Shown: piece by piece, positions 1-8,610 of the stretch | How positions within the stretch are numbered: the first letter of the stretch is position 1 | Layout of the letters: every line of letters starts with the position of its first letter | Origin: Ktedonobacter robiniae | GTDB taxonomy: Bacteria; Chloroflexota; Ktedonobacteria; Ktedonobacterales; Ktedonobacteraceae | Assembly (NCBI RefSeq): GCF_016587375.1 | Contig: NZ_BNJG01000002.1 | Span: 558,001 to 622,000 of the forward strand | DNA: 64,000 bases | Direction of reading: 5' to 3' | Notes under the pieces: model-generated | Seen by the model: the letters and a program-made list of their open reading frames with translations, nothing else | Database searches by the model: none | What the model was told of the DNA's origin: nothing | Program-made: the position numbers and the translations under genes

Positions 1-553
1 CAGAGGATGGTGGTAGTGTAACCCATTGATGATGACGCCATGCCTTCTATCGAGCTTTGCACATCCGGTGCGTGTTGTCGGACACGTCAATTGCAGGAAC
101 TCTTCCGTGTAGTGAGTCAGACAGTGGGTACGCATGCCTGCAAGCTTCATCCCCTGCGCAAATGCTTCACGCGGACTCATGAACAGCGCAGGATGCTCCA
201 TCTGGTCATACACCTCGTAGACGTATTGGCACAGACGGGCAGAAAACCTGGGCAGTGTCCAGACAGCTAGCCGTTTGGGGTCAACCTCACGTGTCAGAAG
301 TCGCGACTTTTTCGTCGCCTGGGTGTTGCCTAACAATTGATGAAGCAATTGCGTCGTCACAGTCCCAAAGAGCCGCTCGATAACTGAACCCATGCGAGGT
401 TGCCGGGCTGGACGCTCTTTTTTGGTAATAAAGAACCGAGTGAGCAACGTCTCAAAGTACACACTGCCAAACTCTGGACCACGATCAACGAAGCATTCCT
501 GCGGCAAGCGCTGATGACGCCTCACGCACTCCCGAAGGACCATCATCACTGAC
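1..553 (-). pseudogene. tnsB: TnsB-like DDE transposase, C-terminal half in the shifted frame, runs off the left edge
   Basis: This stretch continues the neighbouring TnsA-TnsB reading frame after a one-base shift at a five-G run on the + strand (562-566). In the shifted frame it reads on from TYDPP with SYRSVMMV and is open to the window edge. It contains the second catalytic Asp (FVDRGPEFGS) and the Glu region (MGSVIERLFGT) of the rve/Mu-type DDE fold, while the first Asp lies in the upstream part. A sixth C in the coding strand would restore one continuous protein. Either a one-base deletion or sequencing undercall, or a -1 slip at the run, would explain it. The distal end, and any tnsC or tniQ, are outside the window. 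Confidence 0.8.
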
Positions 554-2207
554 CGATAACTGGGGGATCATACGTCACATAGCAAGCCAGAACGCGTCGG
601 CTGTAGGCATCCGTCAGAAAGGTGGCCCAGGGTTTCTCCAGGGGCTTGCCTGTTACCGACGAGACGAGAAGGATGTCAAGCTCTGTATGGTCTATGTGCG
701 CCAGTGCAAAGGGGCGTTCTCCGTGGCGAGGGGTCGTTTGATCTAACCAGGCAAAAGGGGCAGATGCGTAGGCGGCACTCGAGCCATGACGCCTGACCTC
801 GACCTCGTTGGTGGTGAAACGGGCGCGAACCCGGTAAAAGGTTCGCTCGCTCACGGGAGGAATGCCCTGTTGTCCACACTTCTCTCGATACATCTGATAG
901 ACGACTGCTGCGTTTTTGGCCTGGGGAGTCGCATAGTGGGTCTGTAAATATGCCTCTAGCAGTTGCACAGACGCATCAGGGATACGGGGCGTCCGGTTTC
1001 CTCGCGCTGCGACCCGGTCAAGCAGTCCCAAATAGCCACATCCATAGTGCTTTTCGGCTTCCCGGTACGTCTTCCACCATCGTTGGACAGACCGCCTGGG
1101 GGCTGTTGTGGGTTCACCACGTGCATAAGCCAGCATGTGAGCCATCCGCCGATTTGCGGCCTCTTGTGCTTTGGGACTAGCACGTTCTAGAATTTGACGA
1201 ACCTCCAATGTCATAGGAGAGGGAGAGGCTGAATCCACGAACCAGAGCAAGCCGGTCTGCTTGAGGTGCTCAAACTCGATTTGCGGCAACGTCACCAACT
1301 CGCCGATTTCTGGCCGCAGTTGCACTCTATCCCCCAAGGCTTCGATTCTCCAGAGTCGTCCATCCCAGGCTAAGGGGAGACTTTCAGATCTCGATACATC
1401 TGAGGTCACTTCTTCACTGTCGCGTGCATGAACCTGTGTTTCCTCCGCATAAAGAGAAACGTCGGAATGGTTCGTGAGCAGAGTCCTGGAGAGATCAGTG
1501 AATGCCCGACAAGTCGAGAGGAGGACCCAAAGCACATCAACCGGAAGATCAGGATAGATTGCAAGTAATTCGTCTACCGTGACGCCAGGATGAGCCTTGA
1601 TGTGGGAAAGCGCGAGTGTTTCGAGCTTTGGGGCCGGAGGAACCTCGTGTGCCCAGAAGTCCTGGAGAAACTTCCGGTTTTGAATTTCAAGTGGGTGGAA
1701 TTCGGCAGAGGAACGCAAACGATAAGTGAGTCCGAACTGTTGAGCATATGCCTCCCCTGGTGGACAGCGCCACCGCCCGGTGCCTTCCTGCTGATAGCGA
1801 GCGGGCTTGTCTGCGGCTTCCTTCTCAAGTGCGCAGGCCTGCTTCCACTCCTCCCATCCGGCAGATGTGCGGCGTAAGACGAAGAAGTCTGGAGTATGCC
1901 ATTGGGTGGTCTTGCGGCCTGATTTGGCGCGGTAGGAGAGCGGGATGCGAGAAGACTGCTCGTAAAACTCCAAGACATCGTCATCTCTTTCCATGGCATA
2001 GATAGCCCACAACTCCACACGCTCACTTTCAAACTGAATGGACATCCCCATCTTTGGGCTAGGATAGCGTCCGGTGATATTGTTGGCACGCCCACTCACA
2101 CGACGAACCGGAGGCGAAGAGCGGATAGTTGCAATGAGCGCCTCAGTCGTCTCGGAGAGTTGGAGACGTTGGCTCCAGCTATGAAATTCTTCGGGCGTCA
2201 TCCTCAT
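546..2207 (-). CDS. tnsAB: TnsA-TnsB fusion transposase of a Tn7-like element (N-terminal and first catalytic part)
   Basis: Residues about 45-125 match the TnsA endonuclease core: an ES-x3-E block (E60/E65), HTPDFF (D107) and EEWK (K122), the E-D-K pattern of restriction-like nucleases. After a helical linker and winged-helix-like segments (about 210-450) comes the start of a TnsB DDE domain, with the first Asp in HIDH (504-506). In Tn7, TnsA nicks the 5' ends and TnsB joins the 3' ends; fusion in one chain is known from several Tn7-like and CRISPR-associated transposons. The frame stops at VIGQ just after a five-C run, in the middle of the DDE domain. The start at 2207 (MRMTPEEF) has only a weak GAGAAG upstream. 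Targeting genes would lie to the left, outside the window, so the type of element cannot be decided. Confidence 0.85.
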   Translation of the reverse strand: MRMTPEEFHSWSQRLQLSETTEALIATIRSSPPVRRVSGRANNITGRYPSPKMGMSIQFESERVELWAIYAMERDDDVLEFYEQSSRIPLSYRAKSGRKTTQWHTPDFFVLRRTSAGWEEWKQACALEKEAADKPARYQQEGTGRWRCPPGEAYAQQFGLTYRLRSSAEFHPLEIQNRKFLQDFWAHEVPPAPKLETLALSHIKAHPGVTVDELLAIYPDLPVDVLWVLLSTCRAFTDLSRTLLTNHSDVSLYAEETQVHARDSEEVTSDVSRSESLPLAWDGRLWRIEALGDRVQLRPEIGELVTLPQIEFEHLKQTGLLWFVDSASPSPMTLEVRQILERASPKAQEAANRRMAHMLAYARGEPTTAPRRSVQRWWKTYREAEKHYGCGYLGLLDRVAARGNRTPRIPDASVQLLEAYLQTHYATPQAKNAAVVYQMYREKCGQQGIPPVSERTFYRVRARFTTNEVEVRRHGSSAAYASAPFAWLDQTTPRHGERPFALAHIDHTELDILLVSSVTGKPLEKPWATFLTDAYSRRVLACYVTYDPPVIGQ

Positions 2208-2260
2208 GATTGTCTTCTCGTAAGCAGGATTGAAACCGTGTATCTCTTTCCCTCATCTTC

Positions 2261-2278
2261 TCTCAAGTATACCTGAGA
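2261..2278. promoter_or_regulatory. Palindrome over a -10-like box upstream of tnsAB
   Basis: TCTCA (2261-2265) and TGAGA (2274-2278) flank a central GTATAC (2267-2272). On the - strand the centre gives TATACT, a good -10 box about 60 bases before the tnsAB start. No convincing -35 box is seen at 17 bases. An operator controlling transposase expression is a reasonable inference only. Confidence 0.35.
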
Positions 2279-2582
2279 TCAGCCCAAAATACGACCCTTT
2301 TGCCACATATCATGACGCATGCTGCAAAAAAGAGTGTCAAATAGATGAGTTATGAGCATCTTGAAACGAGAAGACGATGCACGCCATATTATGGTGGCAG
2401 AAGGCTCCATTCCTGCTCGTTCTGCATGGTTATGCAGCGCCAAGAATGAAGGCAAACAGGTTTTTAATCATGTCAAATGACACGTGGGGAGGATGTCAAC
2501 TTATAGAGTGCCACTACTAGAAAAAGTTGTGAGCATGCAGACTGGCGCGAGACGAGAGAGGAAGAAGAGGATTGAGTAGTAA
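2279..2582. other. Gene-free spacer between tnsAB and the GH18 gene, with TGTCA motifs
   Basis: No coding potential was recognised. It holds a short perfect palindrome, TGTCAAATGACA, at 2471-2482, and further TGTCAA copies at 2335-2340 and 2494-2499. These could be transposase-binding repeats of the Tn7-like end or simply -35-like hexamers. The right end of the element could not be fixed. Confidence 0.3.
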
Positions 2583-3761
2583 ATGGGAAGAAACCTTAAA
2601 AGCAGGATATGGCTCATCGCATCCCTTGTTTCGATCATTGTCGTGATGGCGAGCACGATTGTCCTTCCACCACTGTTGCATTCTGACAGATTCGCACTCT
2701 TTACCCAGAACACAACGCATGCAGAACAGGAGTCCCATCCCTCTTCTCTCCCCGCGCACGTCTTTGCCCCCTATCTTGAAATCACAACGCCACATTCTTC
2801 TCTCAACCTGGAGGCGCTGGCTGAGAAGACACAAAGTCCATACTTTACGCTTGGTTTCCTTATGGACGGCGGCAATTGTCATGCAGTTTGGGGAACAACA
2901 GGCATTGCTGCGACAACAGGCTTTCTGCACCACGAGATAGAAGCGCTACGCACAGGACCAGCCCCTGGCGACGTAATTCTTGCCTTTGGGGGCGGAAGCG
3001 ACACTGAGCTTGCTCAACACTGCAGTGAGTCAGAACTTGAGGCACAGTACCAATCTGTTCTCGATACCTATCATGCCACCGCCATCGACCTGGATATCGA
3101 GGGAGAAGCTCTCCTTGCTCATAATGATTCCATCGAGAAGCGCAATCACGCCCTGGCAGCCCTCCAACGCAATCCTCGCAACCAAGGTTTAGTGATCTCC
3201 TATACCCTCCCTATAGGCCCCTATGGACTCGATGATCCCACCGTGCCTGATGAGGAAACCTTCACCCAAGTCAAACATCTCCTTACAGATGCTCGAGATC
3301 AACATCTGCAACTTGCCACCGTCAACTTCATGATGATGGACTATGGAGACTACCCACTCCACCGCAACATGGAGCAGGATGCGGTTCATGCAGCAACGTC
3401 CGTTCACGCATGGCTACAAACCCTCTTCTTCTCAGCAACAGATCCAGAAGCAGCACAACAAGCCTGGGCAATGCTCGGCATCACCCCGATGATTGGGCGC
3501 AATGACATAGGGGACCAAATCTTTACCCTCGATGACGCACGTACCCTTCTGGCCTTTGGACAGGAACATCACCTCGCTCGGCTCTCCATGTGGTCGCTCA
3601 CGCGTGACAGAGCTTGTACCAATCAGGCAGAATTTGCACAGAACAAAGAAACCCCTAATTCGCAGGCATCCACGGTGTGCAGCGATAGCATGAGCCCTCC
3701 CTGGCAACAACCATCTTCTTACGCTTTTCTGAAACAATTTCGCTCATTTATGAGCACATGA
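2583..3761 (+). CDS. Secreted or membrane-anchored GH18 (chitinase-like) protein
   Basis: A 392-residue protein with an N-terminal hydrophobic segment (about 8-30) that acts as a signal peptide or anchor, so the catalytic part should be outside the membrane. The fold follows bacterial chitinase-like GH18 proteins: FAPYLEIT near residue 61, GFLMDGGNC (91-99), a glycine-rich FGGGSD strand (135-140) and the active-site strand IDLDIEG with DxDxE at D169, D171 and E173. Glu173 would be the acid of the substrate-assisted mechanism. SMWSLTRD near the C-terminus is the usual last barrel strand. No carbohydrate-binding module is present, so the substrate (chitin or another beta-1,4-GlcNAc glycan) is uncertain. 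A purine-rich GAGGAAGAAGAGG precedes the start. It stands alone next to the transposon and could be cargo. Confidence 0.8.
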   Translation: MGRNLKSRIWLIASLVSIIVVMASTIVLPPLLHSDRFALFTQNTTHAEQESHPSSLPAHVFAPYLEITTPHSSLNLEALAEKTQSPYFTLGFLMDGGNCHAVWGTTGIAATTGFLHHEIEALRTGPAPGDVILAFGGGSDTELAQHCSESELEAQYQSVLDTYHATAIDLDIEGEALLAHNDSIEKRNHALAALQRNPRNQGLVISYTLPIGPYGLDDPTVPDEETFTQVKHLLTDARDQHLQLATVNFMMMDYGDYPLHRNMEQDAVHAATSVHAWLQTLFFSATDPEAAQQAWAMLGITPMIGRNDIGDQIFTLDDARTLLAFGQEHHLARLSMWSLTRDRACTNQAEFAQNKETPNSQASTVCSDSMSPPWQQPSSYAFLKQFRSFMST

Positions 3762-4001
3762 AACGATACACTTTTCATCTTACTTTCGAGAAAGCGCTCT
3801 AGAGGTCAGCAGGCTCACGATCGCTACTGGCCGCATCTTAAACCACATTCACTGGGTAAAACGCGAGGGGCACTGGCAATTACTCAGCCTGCTCGAAACA
3901 CACAAGCACTCCCTCTGCCAACAACACTTGAAGTAGGCTTTGGCTTTGAGCTACATCTCTGGATGCTTATGACGATTTGGCCTATAACGCTCTTTCTCTT
4001 C
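3762..4001. other. Decayed coding remnant, family not recognised
   Basis: On the + strand, about 3806-3936 reads as a coherent but startless peptide tail (containing GRILNHIHWVKREGHWQLL) ending in a stop. It looks like the last 40 residues of a lost gene. It is not assignable to a family by eye. Confidence 0.3.
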
Positions 4002-4241
4002 TTAACTGAATATAGTAAGCACCTGGACGAAGCCAGGTGCATCGCCACGCGGCGAGACATCATAGTGGCCGTCAGCTCCCGATGTCCCTATCAGCAGAAA
4101 GGGAGGGTGAGCGATAACGTTGCGACGGTGACTATCCAGCGTGGAGAGCTGATCGCGCACAACAAGCTCGCTTAGGAAACCCAGCAGCTCACACAGATCT
4201 TCCTCTGAAGTAATTATCTCTTGAAATTGGGGCGTATTCAT
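4002..4241 (-). pseudogene. Truncated FMN-dependent PPOX-class (pyridoxamine 5'-phosphate oxidase-like) protein
   Basis: The 79 residues from MNTPQFQ match the N-terminal part of the small pyridoxamine-phosphate-oxidase-like flavoproteins: ITSEEDLCELLG, SELVVRDQLSTLD, and the strand pair PFLLIGTSGADGHYDVSPRGDAPGFVQVL. Family members are about 200 residues long; here the frame ends with TIFS directly after VQVL, so the FMN-binding C-terminal two thirds are missing. The sequence downstream (to the left) is the unrelated remnant at 3762-4001. The longer frame upstream of MNTPQ shows no family similarity. Read as a dead fragment. Confidence 0.7.
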
Positions 4242-4503
4242 ACAATAAGCGCGTCCTTTCACTAGCGTTTTTTCAACAAACCACTGCAGGAGTCCCCCTG
4301 CCTTGTGTCCTGTCTTTTCTACACATTTTACAAGGCGAATTCGCCGCGTGGCTGAAGAAGCTTTCCGGGAAAGAAGAGTTGACAAATATGGTCTTGAAAT
4401 CTCAGGTTTGTCAATCCGCATCTGGTGCGGTCTCTTCTTTACCTCGTTAAATGTGTAGAAAAGACAGGCCTTGAAGCGTGGGGTCACTGACTCCCTCATA
4501 CTA

Positions 4504-5460
4504 TCAGGCCGAGACTTCGCTCAGATCGCTCAACTCTTGCTGGGTGAGCTTCACCTGGGTAGCGGCGAGGCTGGAGTGTAGCTGCTCGACGGAGTTGGCC
4601 CCAGTGATAGGCGCGGTAATCACGGGTTGGGCCAGGAGCCAGGCCAGAGCAACCGCGGAGGAAGTCGTCTCATGAGTGTGAGCGATACATTGCACGGTCT
4701 CCAGCGTCTTCCAGGCGCGGTCATTATCATAGCGCCTGAGGATACTCTCGGCACGCTGGCTACTGGGGACCTGATCGCCACGCCGGTATTTACCGCTCAG
4801 AAAGCCGCCCGCCAGTGAGCTATAGGGGATAACCCCGATCTGGTAGCGCTCGCAGATCGTCTTGAGCTCGCTCTCGAACTCGGCGCGATGCACCAGATTA
4901 TAGTGCGGCTGCAGCGAGTCATAGCGCGTTATTTGTCCCACATCGGCCTTCCAGAGCGCCTCTATCAAGCGCCAGGCGGGATAGTTGGCCGCGCCCACAT
5001 AGCGCACCTTGCCTGCACGCTGGAGATCATCGAAGACGCGCAGGGTTTCATCAATAGGCGTCTCATCATCGAAGGCGTGGGCCTGGTAGAGATCAATATA
5101 GTCCGTTTGCAGACGGCGCAGGGAGGCCTCAACCCCTTGAATGATGTGCTGACGCGAGAGGCCGCGCTCGTTGGGTCCAGGCCCCATTGGTTGGTAGACC
5201 TTGGTGGCGATCACGACTTGCTCGCGCCTGCCACGCGCCTTGAGCCAACGCCCAATGATCGTCTCCGAAATACCGCCCAGCTTCTCATCTATCCAACGCG
5301 CATAGAAATCCGCCGTATCCATAAAATTACCGCCCTGCTCGACAAAGGCATCCATCACAGCAAAAGCCGCCTGTTCATCAGCGGTATAGCCCCACTGCAT
5401 GGTTCCCAGGCAGAGCTGCGAGACCTTGAGCCCCGTTCGTCCCAGCTTGCGATACTCCAA
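4504..5460 (-). CDS. Aldo/keto reductase
   Basis: A full-length 318-residue (alpha/beta)8 aldo/keto reductase, expected to be a cytosolic NADPH-dependent oxidoreductase. The catalytic tetrad is complete: D48 and Y53 in NFMDTADFYA, K87 in VIATKV and H128 in YQAHAF. The start MEYRKLGRTGLKVSQLCLGTM is the typical family N-terminus, and IPYSSLAGGFLSGKYR and the C-terminal PITGANSVEQL helix that contacts the cofactor are present. The physiological substrate cannot be told from sequence. It is a single gene; the two neighbouring genes are unrelated. A 20-base inverted repeat (5491-5550) lies directly upstream and may regulate it. Confidence 0.9.
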   Translation of the reverse strand: MEYRKLGRTGLKVSQLCLGTMQWGYTADEQAAFAVMDAFVEQGGNFMDTADFYARWIDEKLGGISETIIGRWLKARGRREQVVIATKVYQPMGPGPNERGLSRQHIIQGVEASLRRLQTDYIDLYQAHAFDDETPIDETLRVFDDLQRAGKVRYVGAANYPAWRLIEALWKADVGQITRYDSLQPHYNLVHRAEFESELKTICERYQIGVIPYSSLAGGFLSGKYRRGDQVPSSQRAESILRRYDNDRAWKTLETVQCIAHTHETTSSAVALAWLLAQPVITAPITGANSVEQLHSSLAATQVKLTQQELSDLSEVSA

Positions 5461-5490
5461 CGTTTTCCTCCTGATCTAATTCAGTAGAGG

Positions 5491-5550
5491 GCAGAGCTTG
5501 CTCGGCCTATAAGCGCAACGATGAGCGGGAATAGGCTGAGCAAGCTCTGC
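5491..5550. repeat. 20-bp inverted repeat upstream of the aldo/keto reductase
   Basis: The arms at 5491-5510 and 5531-5550 pair over 20 positions with one G.U-compatible mismatch and a 20-base loop. It lies 30-90 bases upstream of the reductase start, in its leader or promoter. It could be an operator, a riboregulatory hairpin or a decayed mobile repeat. Confidence 0.6.
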
Positions 5551-5664
5551 TCCCACAACATAGTTTCTCCTCGCATCTGGCAAATGTCCTGATCTTTTTC
5601 ACTCTCTCACCCACACATAGCATACCATCTCTCACCTGCCTAACGTTCGCTGTCTACAAAACAG

Positions 5665-5712
5665 AAGGTGTGCTAGGCAAAGTGATCGTGATCACTTTGC
5701 CTAGCACACCTT
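5665..5712. terminator. Perfect 23-bp hairpin followed by a T-run
   Basis: The arms 5665-5687 and 5690-5712 are exact reverse complements with a two-base loop, and the right arm runs into TTTT. It resembles a strong terminator on the + strand, but the genes on both sides point left. It may therefore protect the reductase promoter from read-through, or be a cruciform-type repeat. Confidence 0.55.
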
Positions 5713-5746
5713 TTCCCATTACTGCTCTACCTAGAGCTTTCTTCTG

Positions 5747-5768
5747 AGCACCTGGCCTACCAGGTGCT
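5747..5768. repeat. 9-bp hairpin between regulator and reductase genes
   Basis: AGCACCTGG (5747-5755) and CCAGGTGCT (5760-5768) enclose a four-base loop. No T-run follows on either strand. It is the third hairpin in this 440-base gene-free interval (5461-5903), which otherwise shows nothing recognisable. Confidence 0.45.
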
Positions 5769-5903
5769 TGGGTAGTTCATCACGAAATAGTAAATACGAT
5801 AATCAAATGAGGGGGTTTTATGATAACTCATTGCTATCTGGTTGTTGTCAATCAAACGTTGTTTAAATCAAGTGAAGGGGTCATCACAAGCCTAAGCAGA
5901 TGA

Positions 5904-8195
5904 TCAGCATTCCCCCAGCCCTGTAAGAGCAAGGGCCATGCCTTCTTCAACGGTCAGTGCTTCCCCTTGCTGCCATGCTGTCGTAAACAGATGTTCAGCG
6001 AGACAGGAGCGTGCTAGGGAGATGATCATATTGAAGGCTTGCTGCTCATCGGGTGGCAGTGGCGTGTGGGCTTTCTCTCGCAGAATGGCTGCCTGTGCAC
6101 ACAGGCGGACGGTTTGCTCATGATCCCCTTCGACACTACTGAGAACTGCAACCCCTTCCAGGCAAGATGCGATAGAGGTAAGGTTGCCGATGGTGTGATA
6201 GATGTACAGGCTTTCTCGATAGCAGGCCCGGGCAAGGGCATACTGCTGCTGGTCGCGAGCAACATGCCCAAGCATAGTCGAGACGTGGGCTACACCCCAG
6301 GTAAAATGTTCGCTCCGACAATAGGCCAGCGACTCTTCTAGTATCTGGTGGGCAAGAGCAAGATTTCCCTGTGCTCGTGCAATCATCGCCAGATTGTCGC
6401 GTGCACGACCCAGCGATCCACCATCGTCTCCCGTTCCTCCGAGGCGCGCATGCTGATAACTCTGCTCAAAATAGGAAGCTGCTTCTTCGAGTTGGCCGTG
6501 AGCCTTCGCCAGATGTCCCAATAAAGCCAGCGCATTGCTCATCCCCACATGCTCATCTGTTCGTTCGCCCAGCAAAAGCGCCTCTCGAGCAATAGCAGCC
6601 GAGCGCTCCGGCTGTCCTAAATGCCTGGCAATTCCTCCAGCGCAGTAGAGTGCAGCGAGCCGCACCGAAGCGAGGGCCCTGTCCTCTTCGGTCGCCAGGT
6701 CGTCTAGTTTGAGCATCTTTTGCAGCCACAGATCACCTTCATGCATCTGGCCTCTCCTGATCCAATAGGCACCGCAGGCCGCAACCAGTCGTAGTCCTGG
6801 CCCTACTTTTTTCTGCTCGTAAGTCCAGTGTAATGCAGCTCGCAGGTTAGGCTGTTCAGGTTCTATCCACTCCTGGCGGGTGCCTGGCCTGATAGCCCTC
6901 TCTATCAGGCGCGTCATATGTTCGAGGTGCCGCCAGCGATAGGCCGCCTCCTGTCCCGTTCTGCGCAATTGTTCCTGAGCATACTCCTGGACAAGTTTGA
7001 GCATGTAAAAACGCATCGTTCCATCTTGCATCACCTCACTCTGTATCAGGCTCGCTTCAACCAGCGCTCTGAGATGCGTCAAAAGATCAGTGGCAACGAT
7101 ACTGTCTTCAGCACAGAGAAAAGCCAACGCCTCTTCACTACAGCCTCCTTCACAAACACTGGCGATACGCAAGAGCTGCCGGGCTGGTGGTGCCAGCAGA
7201 TCATCGCTCCATGCAATCGCAGTTTGCATCGTCTGCTGGCGCTTCGGTAAATCCCTGGTTCCACTTTGAAGAAGAGGCAAACGGCGTTGCAGGCGTTCCA
7301 GGAGTTGCGGCAACGAGAGAACTTTGAGCTGAGCCGCCGCCAGTTCTATCGCCAGCGGTAAGCAGTCCAGCCGTTCGCAGATCGTGGTAGCGATTGGTGC
7401 CTCGCCTGCTACGTCAGAGCGTATTGCCTGGGCACGCTGGAGAAAAAGCGTCACAGCAGCTTCGACTGCTAACGGCGATAGCAGAAATTCTAGCTCGCCT
7501 CGTAGCCGCAGTGGGGTACGGCTGGTAACAAGTACGCGTAAGTGTGGACAGCTTTGCAAGAGATCAGCGACAATAGGTGCAGCATCAATAATATGCTCAA
7601 AATTATCGAAAATAAGTAAAAGATGTTTTCCCGTCAGGAAGTCTGCGACCTGTTGTGAGGGCGAAGGGCCAGCAGACTCTTGCAACTTCAAAGCCTGGGC
7701 TACCAGTGAGGGGACCAGGGGAGCGTCGGAAGTGGCAGCTAACGAAACAAATACCACTCCATCTTTATAGTCGCTGCGCAGCCGGTGAGCGATCTCAAGA
7801 GCAAGATGTGTTTTGCCAACACCGGCAGGTCCCACCAGGGTCAGGAGTCGCGTTCTATTCCCCTGAAATAGCATCGTGACACGGGCAATTTCCTGCTCTC
7901 GGCCAACTAGTTGCGTTGGAGGAACAGGCAGCACATACAGTGGGCTGGCAGGAGCAGAGTCTGTAGCGGTGATTGACCGGGCGGAATCAATGAGTGCCTG
8001 TCGTCGCTCCTCTGAAAGGGTGAGAGCTTGCAAGAGAGCATTGAGCGTATCGGAGCGGGGGGCGCGATTGATGCCGCGTTCCAGATCGCTAATAGCGCGG
8101 GTACTGATATTGGCACGCTCAGCCAATGCTTCTTGAGAAAGCCCTGCGGCGATACGGTACTGCTTGAGGAGCGCACCAAAGGAAGGTGTTTTCAT
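5904..8195 (-). CDS. XRE-type HTH / NB-ATPase / TPR signal-transducing regulator
   Basis: A 763-residue multidomain regulator. Residues 5-60 form an XRE helix-turn-helix (LSQEALAERANISTRAISDLERG). A P-loop STAND ATPase follows, with Walker A GPAGVGKT (122-129), Walker B LLLIFDNFE (192-200) and the LVTSRTPL and GLPLA-like (CLPLAIELAA) signatures. From about residue 430 come TPR-like helical repeats, for example ALALLGHLAKAHGQLEEAASYFEQS. The architecture matches AfsR/SARP-like regulators common in Actinobacteria and Ktedonobacteria: the TPR part senses a partner, the ATPase oligomerises and the HTH binds DNA. The ligand and targets are unknown. The start follows GGAGA closely. No obvious partner gene is adjacent. 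Confidence 0.88.
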   Translation of the reverse strand: MKTPSFGALLKQYRIAAGLSQEALAERANISTRAISDLERGINRAPRSDTLNALLQALTLSEERRQALIDSARSITATDSAPASPLYVLPVPPTQLVGREQEIARVTMLFQGNRTRLLTLVGPAGVGKTHLALEIAHRLRSDYKDGVVFVSLAATSDAPLVPSLVAQALKLQESAGPSPSQQVADFLTGKHLLLIFDNFEHIIDAAPIVADLLQSCPHLRVLVTSRTPLRLRGELEFLLSPLAVEAAVTLFLQRAQAIRSDVAGEAPIATTICERLDCLPLAIELAAAQLKVLSLPQLLERLQRRLPLLQSGTRDLPKRQQTMQTAIAWSDDLLAPPARQLLRIASVCEGGCSEEALAFLCAEDSIVATDLLTHLRALVEASLIQSEVMQDGTMRFYMLKLVQEYAQEQLRRTGQEAAYRWRHLEHMTRLIERAIRPGTRQEWIEPEQPNLRAALHWTYEQKKVGPGLRLVAACGAYWIRRGQMHEGDLWLQKMLKLDDLATEEDRALASVRLAALYCAGGIARHLGQPERSAAIAREALLLGERTDEHVGMSNALALLGHLAKAHGQLEEAASYFEQSYQHARLGGTGDDGGSLGRARDNLAMIARAQGNLALAHQILEESLAYCRSEHFTWGVAHVSTMLGHVARDQQQYALARACYRESLYIYHTIGNLTSIASCLEGVAVLSSVEGDHEQTVRLCAQAAILREKAHTPLPPDEQQAFNMIISLARSCLAEHLFTTAWQQGEALTVEEGMALALTGLGEC

Positions 8196-8419
8196 AAGTC
8201 TCCCAACGAACTCTGTTTCTCACTCTATAGAGATAGACGATGCACAATTCAGGTTTTTGTCTCTGATTGCCAAACCACAGGAGAAAAAGCTGTGAGAAAG
8301 ATGTGGGTCTCCCTCATGGTATCCAGATCAATGATTACATACACTTCTAGTAATCCGCTCTGCTCTCGATAGAGCAAGCTGAAGTCAGCCGTGGGAACGA
8401 TATATCCCTGGTGAGAAGA

Positions 8420-8571
8420 CAGGGCAGTTGCAAAGTCGGGAACAAAACAGCAAAGCGGGAGTGTAGAGGGCGGCAGCCCTTTGCCGGGGAGCGGGATGTC
8501 CCCGCACAAACCTCTTTTCCCCTCTTTTGCTCGTCGCCGCAGGCGACAAACAGGACTTTGCAACAGCCCTG
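8420..8571. mobile_element. 152-bp MITE-like element with 18-bp terminal inverted repeats
   Basis: CAGGGCAGTTGCAAAGTC at 8420-8437 and its reverse complement at 8554-8571 agree at 17 of 18 positions. A 14-base direct repeat, CCCTGGTGAGAAGA, lies at 8406-8419 and 8567-8580, bracketing and partly overlapping the element. The interior carries GC-rich short hairpins and no frame of note. It resembles a miniature inverted-repeat element inserted just before the following membrane-protein gene. Confidence 0.6.
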
Positions 8572-8610
8572 GTGAGAAGATGCAGAAAAACCTGCAAAGG
8601 AGAAGAAAGT

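Noticed and set aside
2335..2499. Left-facing Tn7-type end starting TGT on the + strand
   Set aside because: The orientation does not fit an element whose tnsAB runs leftward; the motifs are kept only as weak candidate binding sites.
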